DNA from: Tetragonia tetragonoides
Lineage: Eukaryota; Streptophyta; Magnoliopsida; Caryophyllales; Aizoaceae
NCBI GenBank assembly: GCA_038025085.1
Contig: CM076142.1
Span: forward strand, 1,029,501 to 1,093,500
Length of the DNA: 64,000 nt
Direction of reading: 5' to 3'
The notes beneath the pieces were generated by a model that was given only the letters and a program-made list of their open reading frames with translations, did not search any database and had not been told where the DNA came from. The position numbers and the translations under genes were made by a program. This document shows positions 22,088-33,649 of this stretch, piece after piece. Position 1 is the first letter of the stretch. Every line of letters begins with the position of its first letter.

Positions 22088-22095
22088 TATTTATA
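22088..22095 (-). promoter_or_regulatory. TATA box of the Tim17-family gene
   Basis: TATAAATA on the minus strand, 90 bp upstream of the ATG. Confidence 0.65.
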
Positions 22096-22167
22096 GAGAT
22101 AGGGTTAAGAGTTCTAATTACAATCAAAGTCTATCACATCCTGATGGGACCAATGAAAAAAGAAAGC

Positions 22168-22189
22168 AAAAAAAAAAAAAAAAAAAAAA
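22168..22189. repeat. Poly-A tract (22 A)
   Basis: An uninterrupted A run between the Tim17-family promoter and the solo LTR. Origin not clear. Confidence 0.9.
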
Positions 22190-22231
22190 TTGAATTGGAG
22201 TGTATCCAATTTATTTTTGACTTATTTATGT

Positions 22232-22404
22232 TGTTAGAAATATAAGATATTCATGTAGTTTATTTTATTCTTCTATAACCTTCTATAATACAGTATTATG
22301 TAATCTCTTGTAATCTTTTCTTTTTATGTGTCTCACCCCCTTGTATAAATACACACTTGTATACGTGAATAAAGATCAAGCAATTCCGTTCATATATTTT
22401 TACA
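22232..22404 (+). mobile_element. Solo LTR, 173 bp
   Basis: The segment starts TGTTAGAAATATAAG and ends TTTTTACA. It is flanked by the 5 bp duplication TATGT at 22227-22231 and 22405-22409. It contains TATAAATA near 22345 and AATAAA near 22370 in the order expected for an LTR promoter and poly-A signal. TG..CA ends and a 5 bp duplication define an LTR. The TGTTAGAAATATAAG start is common in Ty1/copia LTRs. No internal retroelement sequence is present, so it is a solo LTR left by recombination. Confidence 0.88.
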
Positions 22405-22409
22405 TATGT

Positions 22410-24985
22410 GGAGTACTTTAGTAAATTTTGTCTCAAGATGTATGCACTTTTCGTACTCTTGTTGATAGTGAAGCCAAAACCTGCATGTAAAACTTGACAA
22501 GTTATATGTGTTGACCAATGAGTTCCATGGTGTTTGTGCTGAAATTGAGTTTGCCCCAAGATATCTGCATCTATTAGCTGCTGGGATTAGGATAGTTTAC
22601 TATAATATGATCTTTTTGGGTCATCATTGTGCACCATGTACCAAGGACTATATTAGCTCAACTGGCCTTTTAAAGATTGGAAGTATGTAGTACCAAGGAC
22701 ATGGGAAGTTTTTGGCTTAAGGAATTTTTTTTAATGTTTATTATCCAACATCCATGCTGTGCATAATGGATAAACCATTTAATTTGTTCTTCAATTGACA
22801 GTTCAGCTTCTCTTTGCAGCTATTGCATATGGCATTTCTTGTTTTGTGGTAATCAGGTACTGCGCGCCTATCCTAAAAATTTCGTTTTTGAGTGTTTCAG
22901 GTTTCTTCTGTAGGCCCATAGCTGTTTGGAATGTCTTATAGCTTGACTATTGTGTATAGAGAGGTGTTACAATTACGAATTACCTACAATTAGCATGCCG
23001 GGTCCTTTTATTGTCATTACTGATGGCTGTTTGAGTTGGAAAGGAGATCCGATTCTGATCTCTTCAGAGCTCTTTGATGCATTGGGTGATACTTATTGAA
23101 TCCCTTTACCTTTGTAGAAGGGAAACACCAAGATTGATAGTTGTTTGTTATCATTGTTGTACATGGTGGGATGCAACAGGTCCTGCTGCTTCATTTTGCT
23201 GTCATTGCTGCTTTTGGATTTGTCCATAGGTTAGTCGCTTTTAGCAACGATGGTGGGGGAAGCAAAAGTGTGTGACGATGGAGAAGTAGAGCACAAATGC
23301 AGGTAATAAGTTATCTATTGGAAAGTATGATGGTACAGCGCGCACTCTGATTTCTTCTGATTTTTGTCTTGCCTTTGTGAGCGTTGTGCTTAATTCATTT
23401 CAGTAGTAGTAGTACTAGGCACCTTTTGAATCCTTGAATATCTTTACCTTTTATGCATGATTATATCTAGTTGTTACTCTTAGTATTTGTGTTTATCTCA
23501 TGAGATCTGATTGTTAGCTTCTTGGATTGCAAGCAGTGTGCCCAGTTTTGGCTTAAATATCAACAAGTATCCAGCTGTCCCACCCTTTGAGGTGCCTACA
23601 AGCCAACGCGGGGAAATAGTCACTGTGGTCGACGGTGGATACCCTTGGTAGTGAACCAAAAAAAAAATATCAGTAAGTATGCATTTTTTTTATTATAGTA
23701 TTTGACTACTGAAAACTTGAACAAATATGCAGCATATTAAGTAGTCCTGCATCAATTTGTTTTTCACCCAAAAGTGAAGGTAAGACAAAGTTTAAGGCTT
23801 ATGCCAAACTTGAGCTGTAGTTTTACCCTGTGTATTCAGCAGTAACATTGGGGATCATATCATAAGCTGGGTTAATACATCAACATGGTTGGTTCATCTG
23901 AGGACTTTGTAGAACATGATTGGTTAATCTGATGCATTGTGTATTTCTGTTGCACTGCAGGATAGGCCAGACATAACAGATACTTGACAAAGAATGATGA
24001 GGGTATGACCTCTGCCTTTACTGCAAGAATGGCGTTATCTGAAATTACAAAAATCTGTTTATGTGCACATTCTACTGGCAGTCTTATGCACAGTCTGTAG
24101 CTCCACCCCTTAGGCACATGTGAGATACCTTACTCAAGTAGATGCGTAGCATCTTGGAAATATAATCAATGGCGGAGCTGAGCTTGCACGCGAGCCTTCA
24201 GTGCCCTATCATCTAACTTCCCGCTTCCACAATTTTATGATTCTGCACAGATGCTATAAGTGCAAAAACTTGAGAATGACATCAACGTATCAATAATCTA
24301 ATATCATGCATGTCTGCTATTGTTGTGGGTTGATTGGCTATTCTGTTGATGCAGGCAAGGCAATTGATGATTCGAAAAATTGAAATTGGAAAGACATAAA
24401 TACTAGTATCAGTGTATGAGGTAGGGATTTGGATTTAAACGTTTTTTGTTGTCATTACTATTGTCAACAATCCTATATGTTCAAACACAAAAACTCGTAT
24501 GAGCCGTTCAAATTTCTCTCCTTGTTTAGAACGACTGATTCTATCTTGAGATGATGGAATCAAATGATCATTTTGCCATAGACAGTTATCATATCAGCAT
24601 ATGATCATCTTCAATTCCCTGTTTCTTCTGTAGCAAAATTGAATATTTTTCCATTGAGTCACATTTTCAATGAAGGGCATGTATTGCGTGAAGTAACTAT
24701 TTTCTAATTACTAAAGCATTAACTTTAATGCCCAACAAAACTGATCAATTAGGGAGGGCATCCATGTAAATTCAGTGATTTTCTCAGGAAAATTTACTCG
24801 TGAGCTTCTCCTAATCTTTCAGCACGACCAAACAACAGAAACTCCCAAAAGTTCAGCACTGCTCATGCTAATACATACTGGCACTGCATACACGTTTTTC
24901 TCTCAAGTGATCTTAACCCATTTTTCTCTCCAAATTAAACAAATTAAACTCCTTAGAATCAAATCAAAACCTATAACTATTATCC
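22410..24985 (+). other. Region upstream of the two-helix protein gene; possible leader exons or decayed gene
   Basis: No complete gene recognised. Two short hydrophobic segments, LLFAAIAYGISCFVV near 22805 and LLLHFAVIAAFGFVHR near 23185, look like transmembrane exons but do not join into a frame I can defend. Several words are shared with the region upstream of the second copy: CATGAGATCTGA at about 23498 and 30402, and TTGATGCAGGCAAG at about 24347 and 31303. The duplication therefore included this upstream DNA. Confidence 0.5.
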
Positions 24986-25339
24986 ATGTCTCTGTCCTTA
25001 GTCCTGAAATCAGTTTGCCATCAATTAACAACTCAGCGTGCCTTACTCTACTATGCAGGGACTTGGACTGCATTACTGATCCTGACGGTCACTGTGGCTT
25101 CGTTCTCCCCCGAGCTAGCGTTTGTGTCAGCTGTTTCTCTCTCCTCATCCTACTCTCGGTCGCGCAACGCTGACGGGTACGTAAGGATTCCGCTTGACGT
25201 GCCAGGAGAGAAATTGTGTTTGCCTGCTCACATGGTGAAGAGGTCTTCCATGGATGTTTTTATTCCCACCATGTTTGCTGCTCTCATTGTGGCTTCTTCT
25301 GCTTTGGTGCTTAGGTCCTTGGGTTTTCCCCAAAATTAA
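24986..25339 (+). CDS. Small plant membrane protein of unknown function, intact copy
   Basis: A 117-residue product from ATG at 24986. Residues about 20-48 (LLYYAGTWTALLILTVTVA) and 90-112 (DVFIPTMFAALIVASSALVL) are hydrophobic and long enough to span a membrane. Between them is a polar loop with DGYVRIPLDVPGEKLCLPAHM, the best conserved segment between this copy and the damaged one at 31.9 kb. I do not recognise the function and found no catalytic motif. Conservation of the loop between the copies supports a real protein. The ATG is chosen because both copies align from MSL onward. Confidence 0.75.
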   Translation: MSLSLVLKSVCHQLTTQRALLYYAGTWTALLILTVTVASFSPELAFVSAVSLSSSYSRSRNADGYVRIPLDVPGEKLCLPAHMVKRSSMDVFIPTMFAALIVASSALVLRSLGFPQN

Positions 25340-25582
25340 GGGAACCGTTATTGGCTTAGTGTTAGCTTGTTGGTTGAAAGATTGAAAAATGCGAGTTGGG
25401 GGGTTGGGTAAGTCTGTCATGCCATATGTGATTATGATATGGAAAAATGAAAAATACTGTACTTTATTTTTTGAAACAAAAATAGTAGGAGTATTATTGT
25501 TAAGAGCTTGATGATGTGACACCTTGATGATAGCAATACAATTTACAAAAGTTGTATATATATTCCGATTCTAGACGAGTTA

Positions 25583-25816
25583 GTTTTTTTTTTTGTTTTG
25601 CTCAGCACAAAGAGGGTTGTAAGTGAAAGGCGGCCGATGCACCCCCCGCTACGTCATGTTCGGACTCTCGTGTTCAATAGCGAACATATCAGACTAGCTG
25701 ACCAACCAGTGCTTAGACACAAGGCATGGGGGGAATGAGGATTCGAATCTATGACCTTGTCTTACCAAACCATTTGGGAGTAAGCTTGGAACCACTAGAC
25801 CACCACTCTTGTTTGT
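25583..25816 (-). mobile_element. tRNA-derived SINE, 234 bp
   Basis: On the minus strand the element begins near 25816 and has a pol III A-box-like TGGTCTAGTGG, then a B-box GATTCGAATC about 50 bp later. A non-tRNA body follows, then an A-rich 3' tail (a T run at 25583-25594 on the plus strand). Its borders are the 12 bp duplications TAGACGAGTTAG (25571-25582) and TAGATGAGTTAG (25817-25828), which differ at one base. Internal promoter boxes, A tail and duplications together define a SINE. The family was not identified. Confidence 0.88.
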
Positions 25817-25828
25817 AGATGAGTTAGT

Positions 25829-26477
25829 AAGTGAACGAATTAGGTGTAGGGAAATGAATTAGGCGTCGATGCAATGAAATGCCTTCAAGAATTAGAGTTG
25901 TTCTTGTTGGGAGTAAAGTGAAATTGTGTAAGATACAAATAAAATATCGCTAATCAACCTCCGTAAACATTGATCAACCGACCAGCCTTCAGTTAATTTA
26001 TATTGCTAAGTTGCTTCTTTTTCATTGATGTTAGGCCTACTCACTTTCGTTTATATTTGGAGCATACATAATACTCTCTTTAAAAAGCTAAACACCTGAA
26101 TCATCAAAGGCAAAATCTTCTTCATTGATATTAGATACTTAGATTAACCAACCATCAAAGGCATAATCTTCTTCTTTTGGTTTTAGCATATATAACTAAG
26201 GGATCGTCCCAATTTTTAACACACGATCTTTTTCGAGAATCTATAGTAATACTCTCTTAAAAACCTAAACACTTGAATCCAAACGACCAATCACCTCATT
26301 GGTGATAATGGAATATGTATGTTAGAGCGTTATTTTTAAGAGTTTTATTTAAATAGTGATCACTATGTCCACTCTATTTAGAATTATTACCCGCCATAGT
26401 AGAAGAGTGATTTATATGCCCATTGTGGCTATACCTCTATACCTCTCATTAAAATTTAAATTATTATTATTATTTGT
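25829..26477. other. Intergenic DNA with short local duplications
   Basis: No gene seen. AATACTCTCTT..AAAACCTAAACAC-type and ATCAAAGGCA..ATCTTCTTC-type words are each present twice (about 26070-26240). Confidence 0.55.
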
Positions 26478-26485
26478 CCAATAAG

Positions 26486-26701
26486 TAGGGCTGTAAAAAG
26501 CTGACCTGATCTGGAAACTCGACCCGACTCGATCCCTTTTTTTAGGGTCCTGAAAAAACATTCTCGACCCGAACCCGTTTATAATCCGGTAAAATGAACT
26601 AAAAAATGGGTTCGACTCAAAAATCAACCCGTAACCGACCCAACCCGAACCCAAAGTGATATGATCCGTAATCTGCTGGGTCGACCCGTTTTACAGGTCT
26701 A
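26486..26701. mobile_element. Non-autonomous hAT element (MITE), 216 bp
   Basis: The terminal repeats are TAGGGCTGTAAAA at 26486 and its reverse complement with two changes at 26689-26701. An exact 8 bp duplication CCAATAAG lies at 26478-26485 and 26702-26709. The interior is rich in CGACCCG and AACCCG words. It ends 226 bp before the ATG of the phosducin-like gene, so it lies in or next to that promoter. Confidence 0.88.
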
Positions 26702-26927
26702 CCAATAAGGTTAGACCCGTTAGAGTTATCAAAAGTTTTTCCTTTTTTCATTTGATTTTAATGGGTGAAATATTTAGACCTCCCCTTGTCCCCTTTATTC
26801 TTTTTTCATTTTCTTTACATCCAAAGACGTCATAAAAGCTGAAGTAGAACTAGAGATAGAAGCGATCTATATCTACTGAGAGACGAGGGACTCATATCGG
26901 TTGCTGTGACATAACACAAACAGAAAA

Positions 26928-29540
26928 ATGGCGGACTATCATTACGTGTACAAGGACATAGAAGGAACCTCAACACAATGGGACGATCTTCAAAGGAAAT
27001 TCGGCAACCTCCCTGAAAAACCCCCTGTGTTCAAACCAGCACCTTTCACCCCAGTAGACGATGAAGATTCCATGCCCAAAGACAAATCTTGGATCGATTC
27101 CAAAACCCAAGATGAACTCGAAGATCTTGAGGACGATTTTGATGACGATCGATTCCTCGAAGAATACAGGTCTCAATTTTAATTTTAATTTCAATTTCTC
27201 TCTCTATTTCTATACTTGCTGGTTAATTTGGGTTGATGGGATTTGTGGGTTATAGTGGAAAATGTTGTTACATGGTTCCAATTTCAATCTCTCTCTGATG
27301 GGGTTTATGGGTTTTGGTGGAAAATGTTGTTTGCAGGAAAAAGAGGGTGGCTGAGATGAAGGAAGCATCTAAAGTTGCGAAATTTGGGTCAATTATTCCG
27401 ATTTCTGGGCCAGATTTTATTCGAGAGGTTTCTCAAGCTTCACCAGAAATATGGGTCGTTGTTCTTCTTTACAAAGAAGGGTATGTTCTGAATTGATTGA
27501 CTTGATTTGGTTTTTCCTTCTTTATTTGATCTGCGAGATAAGTTCTTATAGGATAGAGTGAGAATGAGAAAGAACACTGGTGGTTAATGATGTGAGCTTT
27601 ACTGATCTTGTGAGTATGTCTACTGAAAGGAGATTTGTTCATATTTTAGCTGCCAAAGCAGAAGATGTTTGTTCATATAAAGGTGGAAACTGGTTGACAA
27701 ACAATCTCTGAAGTGATAGGACTTTGATGGACGAAAGAACGGTTGAGCTGTGATTTTTGCTACTAATAGTCTGATACGTCTTCGTGATCTGTATACATGA
27801 CCATGAAGCTAGAGTATGATGGAGTATAAGAATTTGGGTATTTTGTGGGGTTGGGGAGGGAGGGATCAGGATGAGTAATTTGTTGGGTGTAACAGCAGTG
27901 AGATATCACTTTTGTTGGAGTCAAGTGTTTTATTTTGTATTCCAAGCGTTCATATATGTTAGAACTTGAGTCATTTGTTTCAGTGGGCGAAGCAGGATGA
28001 TCGGGTTCTAAACTAAATGCTAGATTACTAATCTGTCAATATTACTAAACCGGTATCGTTGAATTACAAGCCAAACCATTTCATCAAACTAGTATGGTAA
28101 GTCTTGGTGGTTTTAGTTGGATTTAACTTGGTGTTTCTCCACATATATTGTGAGCACTGTAGTGTTAAGTGCATTTAACTTGCATTGTCATGCTTTCAAA
28201 CTATGATTTGAACGATTTTGCAATTAACATATTCAGTGAATGCATATGTAGAGTAGAATCAAAGTGTGAGTGTTCTTTTCGAAAGTTGTTTTATGTTCTT
28301 GACCACCACTTTAGAATTAGTTAGAGCTTTCTTTCCTGGTTTGTATGGGGCAGAGTTGTGTATCCATGAAGCTGATGCACTTTGTGGATACAGAGTGACT
28401 GATTGTAAATCTTATACCCTCTTATTATGTTTTAATTTGGGCATTGATGTGAACTTTGTGAAACATTGGCAGAATTGCAGCATGTGAGTTGCTAATGGGA
28501 TGCTTGGAAGATCTAGCAAGGAGATATCCAGCAACAAAGTTTGTCAAAATAATATCTACAGATTGTATTCCAAATTATCCTGATTGTAATCTGCCCACAC
28601 TCTTGGTGTACAACAACAGTGCTGTGAAGGCAAACTATGTGGGGTTGCCAAGCTTTGGCGCGAGATGCACACCTGAAGGTATACTGATGGATCTGTGATT
28701 ATTACATTGAAATTTGGAGCATCTATCCTTACCTTGGAGCATCTATCCTTACCTTTGTGGCCTTATGTTGTTAGTGAGCTGTTCCTACTTTTATACATTC
28801 AGAGCACTTCTTACATTGTTAATTATGTGCCATAAATCTTATGGCATGGAAGTTATTTGCAGTTTTGTGGTAATTTAAAAGGAGGATGGATTACAATGGG
28901 TAGTGGGAAAAGTAAGAGAGCAGCAAAAATATTTATATGACATGTTGGCTTCTTCGTTATTAAGTTTATGGAATAAGTGCAGATTTAGATTCAATTTTCT
29001 GATAGAAAAAGAATTTTTGTTAACCTAATCTATCATTGGGATTTTTCTTAGTTAATTGAACTGATAACATCTGATCAATCTGGATTTGCAGTTTTGTGAC
29101 TTGGCATATGTGTTTGATTTTTTTTTTAGTTTTTTTTTTATTGGTATGGGGCTTTTGTCCATTCCAGCATTGCTCTGTTGATATGAGCTAATGTGAAAAA
29201 GTGACAATAGAAGTATTGGTGCTTGAAGATCTTGATGAATCAACTAATGATAATTGGAACGTACTATACATTGTGAAACACAAGATCCCCGCTCCCGCGG
29301 TCACTCATTTAATTTTCTTTTTTACTTTTACTTTCCTTTCTAACTTCTGTTCTGACTTCCTTCCATTTCCAATTTCCAGGTGTCGCATTGGTTCTCTGCC
29401 ACTCAGATCCAGTGCTTAATGATGGGCAGACTGGCAGTGATTCATCAAGGAAATCTGTTCTTGATGGTGAGAGTAAGAGGCTCATCGAAAAGTTTGTGAA
29501 AGAGCGCGAAGATGCAGATGATGGCTCTTCAAGTGATTAA
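26928..29540 (+). CDS. PLP3: Phosducin-like protein 3 (thioredoxin-fold co-chaperone)
   Basis: PLP3 proteins are cytosolic co-chaperones of the CCT chaperonin. In plants they support tubulin folding and microtubule formation. There are four exons: 26928-27169, 27337-27480, 28473-28678 and 29380-29540, all GT-AG and in phase, giving 250 residues. The N-terminal part has DYHYVYKDIEG-TSTQWDD and an acidic DELEDLEDDFDDDRFLEEYR segment. The thioredoxin-like domain follows: FGSIIPISGPDFIREV, WVVVLLYKEG, then ACELLMGCLEDLA and KFVKIISTDCIPNYPD-NLPTLLVYNN. A CXXC redox pair is absent, as is usual for the phosducin family. The C-terminus is charged (EREDADDGSSSD). Length and order match plant PLP3. 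A hAT MITE lies directly upstream. Confidence 0.94.
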
Positions 29541-31939
29541 GTCGACTAGACCACTGGATTCTGAGTTTTGTGTTTCTTGTGTTTTCTTAGAGCGGGACAA
29601 GTGGACCACAAGTATATTCTATGTGGATGAAGTTAGTAATTTAGTTTATGTTGCCTCATGAAACTACAATTTATTTGATAATGGTTTTGAGCATCCTTTA
29701 TTTGTAGTTTGTAAAGTTGTCACTAGGAGGGCTCTTGTTTATACTGTTTGACTTTCTTGGGTGTTTGTTACAAAGTTTTGTCTGAGCATCACTTAACTAC
29801 AGAGTGTAATGCATCTTAAATTTCAAATGATCATTGTGCTGCGTGTTCCAGTGGTTACATCGTTCTTCTACTTCTTTGGCATTCTAAGCAGTCTTCATCC
29901 TTATCATGTTTTCCTTCTGTTTTTTTTTTTCTTTTCTTTTGGCTATTATAACTCTGGTTCTATCTTTTAAACGCTGTCTGTATAATTCAGATTTTATTCA
30001 ACATTCCAATATAACCATCCTTTCACTTGTATCCACTGTGTTATGTTGCTGTTTAATAAATGCAAATGCAAGAACGTCTTGCTCCTTCACAGGATGGCAC
30101 TGCTAAAATTTAACTGCAGGTGGGCTTAACTCTATGTGGGCAAGCCAGATCAGCATGATGCAGAAGTGAAGCAGAATCAAAGGTCGGATTTAAATATGCC
30201 GGTAGGTACAATTATGTGAAATATTGCGCCCTTGGTGAACAAGATCTCGGTTTCAGCTTCAGTGTTGCACATATGTTTTCATCTTTTGGATCGTAAAAGT
30301 GTCATACATAATGGATTTTCTTGAAGCTGGAGGAATACCTTGGGTAATGTCTCATGCACGTATTTTATGTACTTGCTCTTTGAATGTTTTATGTTTGTTT
30401 CATGAGATCTGAATATATGCTTCTGGGCTTTGAAAGCTCTTAATTTTAGCTTTGAGTCATTGTGTAATTGATGACTAGTGCTCATACAAAACCGAGGTCA
30501 TTCTTAATTTACCGATGCTCTTCTTTTTCACTATCTTTTGCATAGAGGAGTATAATGTTTTCCCCATTCTCACAGTACTTGATGGAAGCTCATGTGAAGA
30601 GTCTGGCATGTTACATTACCTCCTCAAAAATTGTGTGTTGATCACTATTGTGCCCTTCTGCTGGATCTCAAACAGTTGGCTACTTCTTATATTCATAAAA
30701 TTGCCCTCAACCTTTTTAAATACCACATATAATGTAGAGTTCATTGGTAGTACAGACTTGTGGGTGCTATCTGTCATGATTTACCTCGATTCTGTTTCAG
30801 CTTATATGGAACCATGAGGTTTTTCAGTTTGAGCTGTGTTTGTTTGATGCATTGAAATATGAAGATGCTATATAACTTTGGTTGCAGTGGTTATCTAGGT
30901 TTTCATTTTTTCAAGAAAATGTTGATCTGTCTTCAAAAAATTGGTTCATAGTTTAGGCTCTATTCCTATTTCTGCTGTATTGTAAGGTAGATACAAAATA
31001 ACCCTAATGTTTATGTAATCTATGCCTACTGGAAAGTGAAATTTATTGTATATGTGATACCTCTTCGTGCACAATTACTTGAAACATTGTTAGTGAGGCA
31101 CCTAATATTGATCTGCTGCTCTTTTCTCCATAGTATGAATGGAAGGAGTATCTGGTGCATTGACTTCCCATTTCTGAAAATTTCTTCAGTAGTTTGAGCC
31201 TTGTGTATGCTTACCGCTTCAATTTGTCCACTTATATTTGATAGTTGAAAATAAATGTTCGAGATTAATTACAGCTTTTTGGTTTAGGCTGACTGACTTT
31301 TGGTTGATGCAGGCAAGCATAGTATCTGGAATTTTCAGATGCAACTCTGCAGATCGTGCTCTAGGATATTGTCTCTTCTCTCCAGCCTCTCCAGGTATCT
31401 GGATTTGGGTTCTCAGAATTTGCCTTCAATGCTAATTTGTGCCCAAATTAGCAGTTTTATTTGTCACCCTATAATCGAACACTTTCTTTCCATCAGATGA
31501 GAGATTCTCATTTCTGAAATGCACCTTATGAAAGCACCTCCTTCTATGCGAATGTTATTATAACCAAGTTTATGCTCTCAATAATGCAGACAATGATGAG
31601 TTATCATGTTTTTTTTTTCAACGTCTCTATTTTGCAAGATAGTGCTTCAAAGTTATTATCTTTTAAAATGATATAACTTATTCTTTTGCACCATATTTCA
31701 CACACCATATAGTATAGAGTAATACACATGCGTGTAGTGCGTGAGATGAGGTTCCCAATTACAAGTAAACTAAACTGGTCAAGTTCAGCAAAATATATCG
31801 TGTACCCCTCTCTGGCAAAGAAAGGTCTCCACATTGTCTCCCTCCGGACAAACTCCCCTAAACACAGACACAAACACACACACACCCCAATCAAATTCTA
31901 TCCATTGAAAATATTTGTTTTTTGTTGTTGTTAATTAAC
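29541..31939. other. PLP3 3' flank and duplicated leader region of the second membrane-protein copy
   Basis: The first ~200 bp is probably PLP3 3' UTR. From about 30100 on, words shared with 23.4-24.4 kb appear in the same order, so this is the upstream part of the duplicated block. No open gene seen. Confidence 0.5.
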
Positions 31940-32310
31940 ATGTCTCTCTATTCAGTCTTTCGGTCACTTTTCCATCGATTAGGAACTCAGTGTGCCTTAC
32001 TCTACCACGCAGGGACATGCACTACGCTGCTGGTTCTGATGGCGATGGTGCTTCGCTATCCCCACTGCTGGCCTTCTTCTTTGCCATTTACCTCCCCTCA
32101 GCTTACTCCCGGACATGTGGTGACGATGGATACGTGAGGATCCCATTGGACATCCCAGGAGAGAGAATGTGCTTTCCTGCACACATGATAAATAGTTCTT
32201 TCCTGGATGTTTTTGTCCCCGCGGTATTTGCTCCTCTTGTTGTGGCTTGTTCAGCTTTGGTTCTTTGGTCCTTTGGCTTTGCTTCATGGGACTTCGGTTG
32301 GGTTCGCTGA
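31940..32310 (+). pseudogene. Second copy of the small membrane protein gene, one-base frameshift
   Basis: Starts at an ATG with the same MSL..F/L-S start and LLYHAGTCTTLL segment as the copy at 24986. At 32050-32051 the sequence reads GTG-CTTCG where the intact copy has GTGGCTTCG, so one G is missing. The frame is lost within the first hydrophobic helix. In the shifted frame, similarity resumes at once: SLSPLLAFF, then DGYVRIPLDIPGERMCFPAHM, the second helix DVFVPAVFAPLVVA, and a TGA at 32308-32310. The rest is well conserved, so the lesion is recent or is a sequencing error. Confidence 0.82.
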
Positions 32311-33055
32311 TAATGTGTAATGGTGTATCTGTGTATGTTTTGGGGAAAGTTTGTGTAATTTGATGTTTTAGCTTCTGTAAGACGAAAATCAGACACTTCA
32401 CCCATTTGACCTTTTAGCTAATGATGCACATTTTTTGCTCGTCAAATAGTGAATTATCCTTTTCTTTTTTTCACTTTCCCGGGTATATAATTACACTGCA
32501 TAATCTGTTTGAAGTGGATATTCATTATTTACAACTTAAAATACTACTTTACTTGAAATGCAATTTGTTTGCTTGAGATCAGCAAGATTATGTTTCGACA
32601 ATTTATGTGTTCTACCTCATAATTTTACTCGTCCCATGTCCTCACCAAGTTATTATGGGACAATTTATCATCAGCTTGCATCCTCATTCCTGATTAACCT
32701 CTCTTCTATTGCGCCTCTTCTAGTATATAAGTTGTTTTCCCCCCGCGTCTTCTTAAGAGATCATCAATTAACTTCTGTCATCATTCCTCCTCCCTTTCTA
32801 CCTCCTTTTCAGTCTTCTTTTGCTTCGTCCTTCGGGTTGAAGCGGAGGCGGTCTCAAATGAGTTTTTGTGCTCGGCATGGTCCTTTTTTTTGGATGATCA
32901 AGAAAGCATACATCTTTGTGAAGAATTGTAATCGAGATACTTATTTTAATAACCACTTACGTTGACTGATGCAGTCATGTGAATCCTTTAAGAAGAAACA
33001 AAATAAAAAGCAAGTTACTTATTAAATAAATTAAAACTTCTAATAAGTGAACAAA
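32311..33055. other. Intergenic DNA
   Basis: AT-rich with no gene seen. A 135-codon frame at 32558-32965 has no motif and an atypical composition, so it is not annotated. Confidence 0.5.
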
Positions 33056-33127
33056 GGGTTCATAGCTCAGTGGTAGAGCATTTGACTGCAGATCAAGAGG
33101 TCACCGGTTCGAACCCGGTTGGGCCCT
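33056..33127 (+). tRNA. tRNA-Cys (GCA)
   Basis: 72 nt cloverleaf. The acceptor pairs GGGTTCA with TGGGCCC (two G-U pairs). The D arm contains AGCTCAGTGGTAGAGC. The anticodon stem-loop is TTTGA-CTGCAGA-TCAAG, with GCA at positions 34-36. The T arm is ACCGG-TTCGAAC-CCGGT. A CAA motif lies just upstream and a T7 pol III terminator at about 33144. No intron. Confidence 0.95.
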
Positions 33128-33252
33128 TCAAAAGTTTGTCATTTTTTTAGCCTTTTGCGCATTAAATCTAGGAGAGCAATGCACTAGATCATCAATAATG
33201 CAGTAGTAAGTTTCCACTATACTTTTTTTTTTTATCACTTGATTATCCAACT

Positions 33253-33577
33253 TTTTATTATGATACAACATACTATAAAATGGAAAATAATACTTGGAGG
33301 AATATTTTGATCTATTACTTTTAGGTTGTTATGATTGGTTGTTACTAAGTATGTAAATAGGCAATTTTGAAAGATTTATGGCAGTAAGGAAGTATGTAAA
33401 TAGGCAATTTTGAAAGATTTATGACAGTAAGGAAGTATGTAAATAGGCAAATAGCCACCAACTAGTCTACAACTGAGCATTAATGCCATATGCCAATAAT
33501 TAACTTGCAGAAGTGTAACAATTTCTTCTTCTTTTTTTATAAAATAAAACAATAATCCTGAAGCAATAGACTTGAAG
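33253..33577 (+). repeat. Left flanking repeat of array A
   Basis: Matches 36637-36910 in order and orientation. Shared words include TTATTATGATACA, AAAATAATACTTGGA, ATCTATTACTTTTA, TGATTGGTTG and AATAGACTTGAAGA. It therefore forms one half of a direct repeat that brackets array A. Confidence 0.8.
33348..33450 (+). repeat. 43 bp tandem repeat, about 2.4 copies
   Basis: A unit starting AGTATGTAAATAGGCAATTT and ending AGTAAGGA occurs at 33348 and 33391 with one change, plus a partial third copy at 33434. The right flanking repeat has only one copy, so the expansion came after the duplication. Confidence 0.85.
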
Positions 33578-33649
33578 AGAGCTGGCTAGGAAATTTTAGC
33601 CAAAACAAGATTGTTTATAAAATTCAGGAGGGCCAAAAGAAAGAAATTC

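Noticed and set aside
32558..32965. A 135-codon frame between the duplicated gene and tRNA-Cys
   Set aside because: No motif, odd composition, no splice or promoter context; probably chance.
33348..33450. CRISPR-like direct repeats
   Set aside because: The units are contiguous with no spacers, and the setting is a plant nuclear genome.
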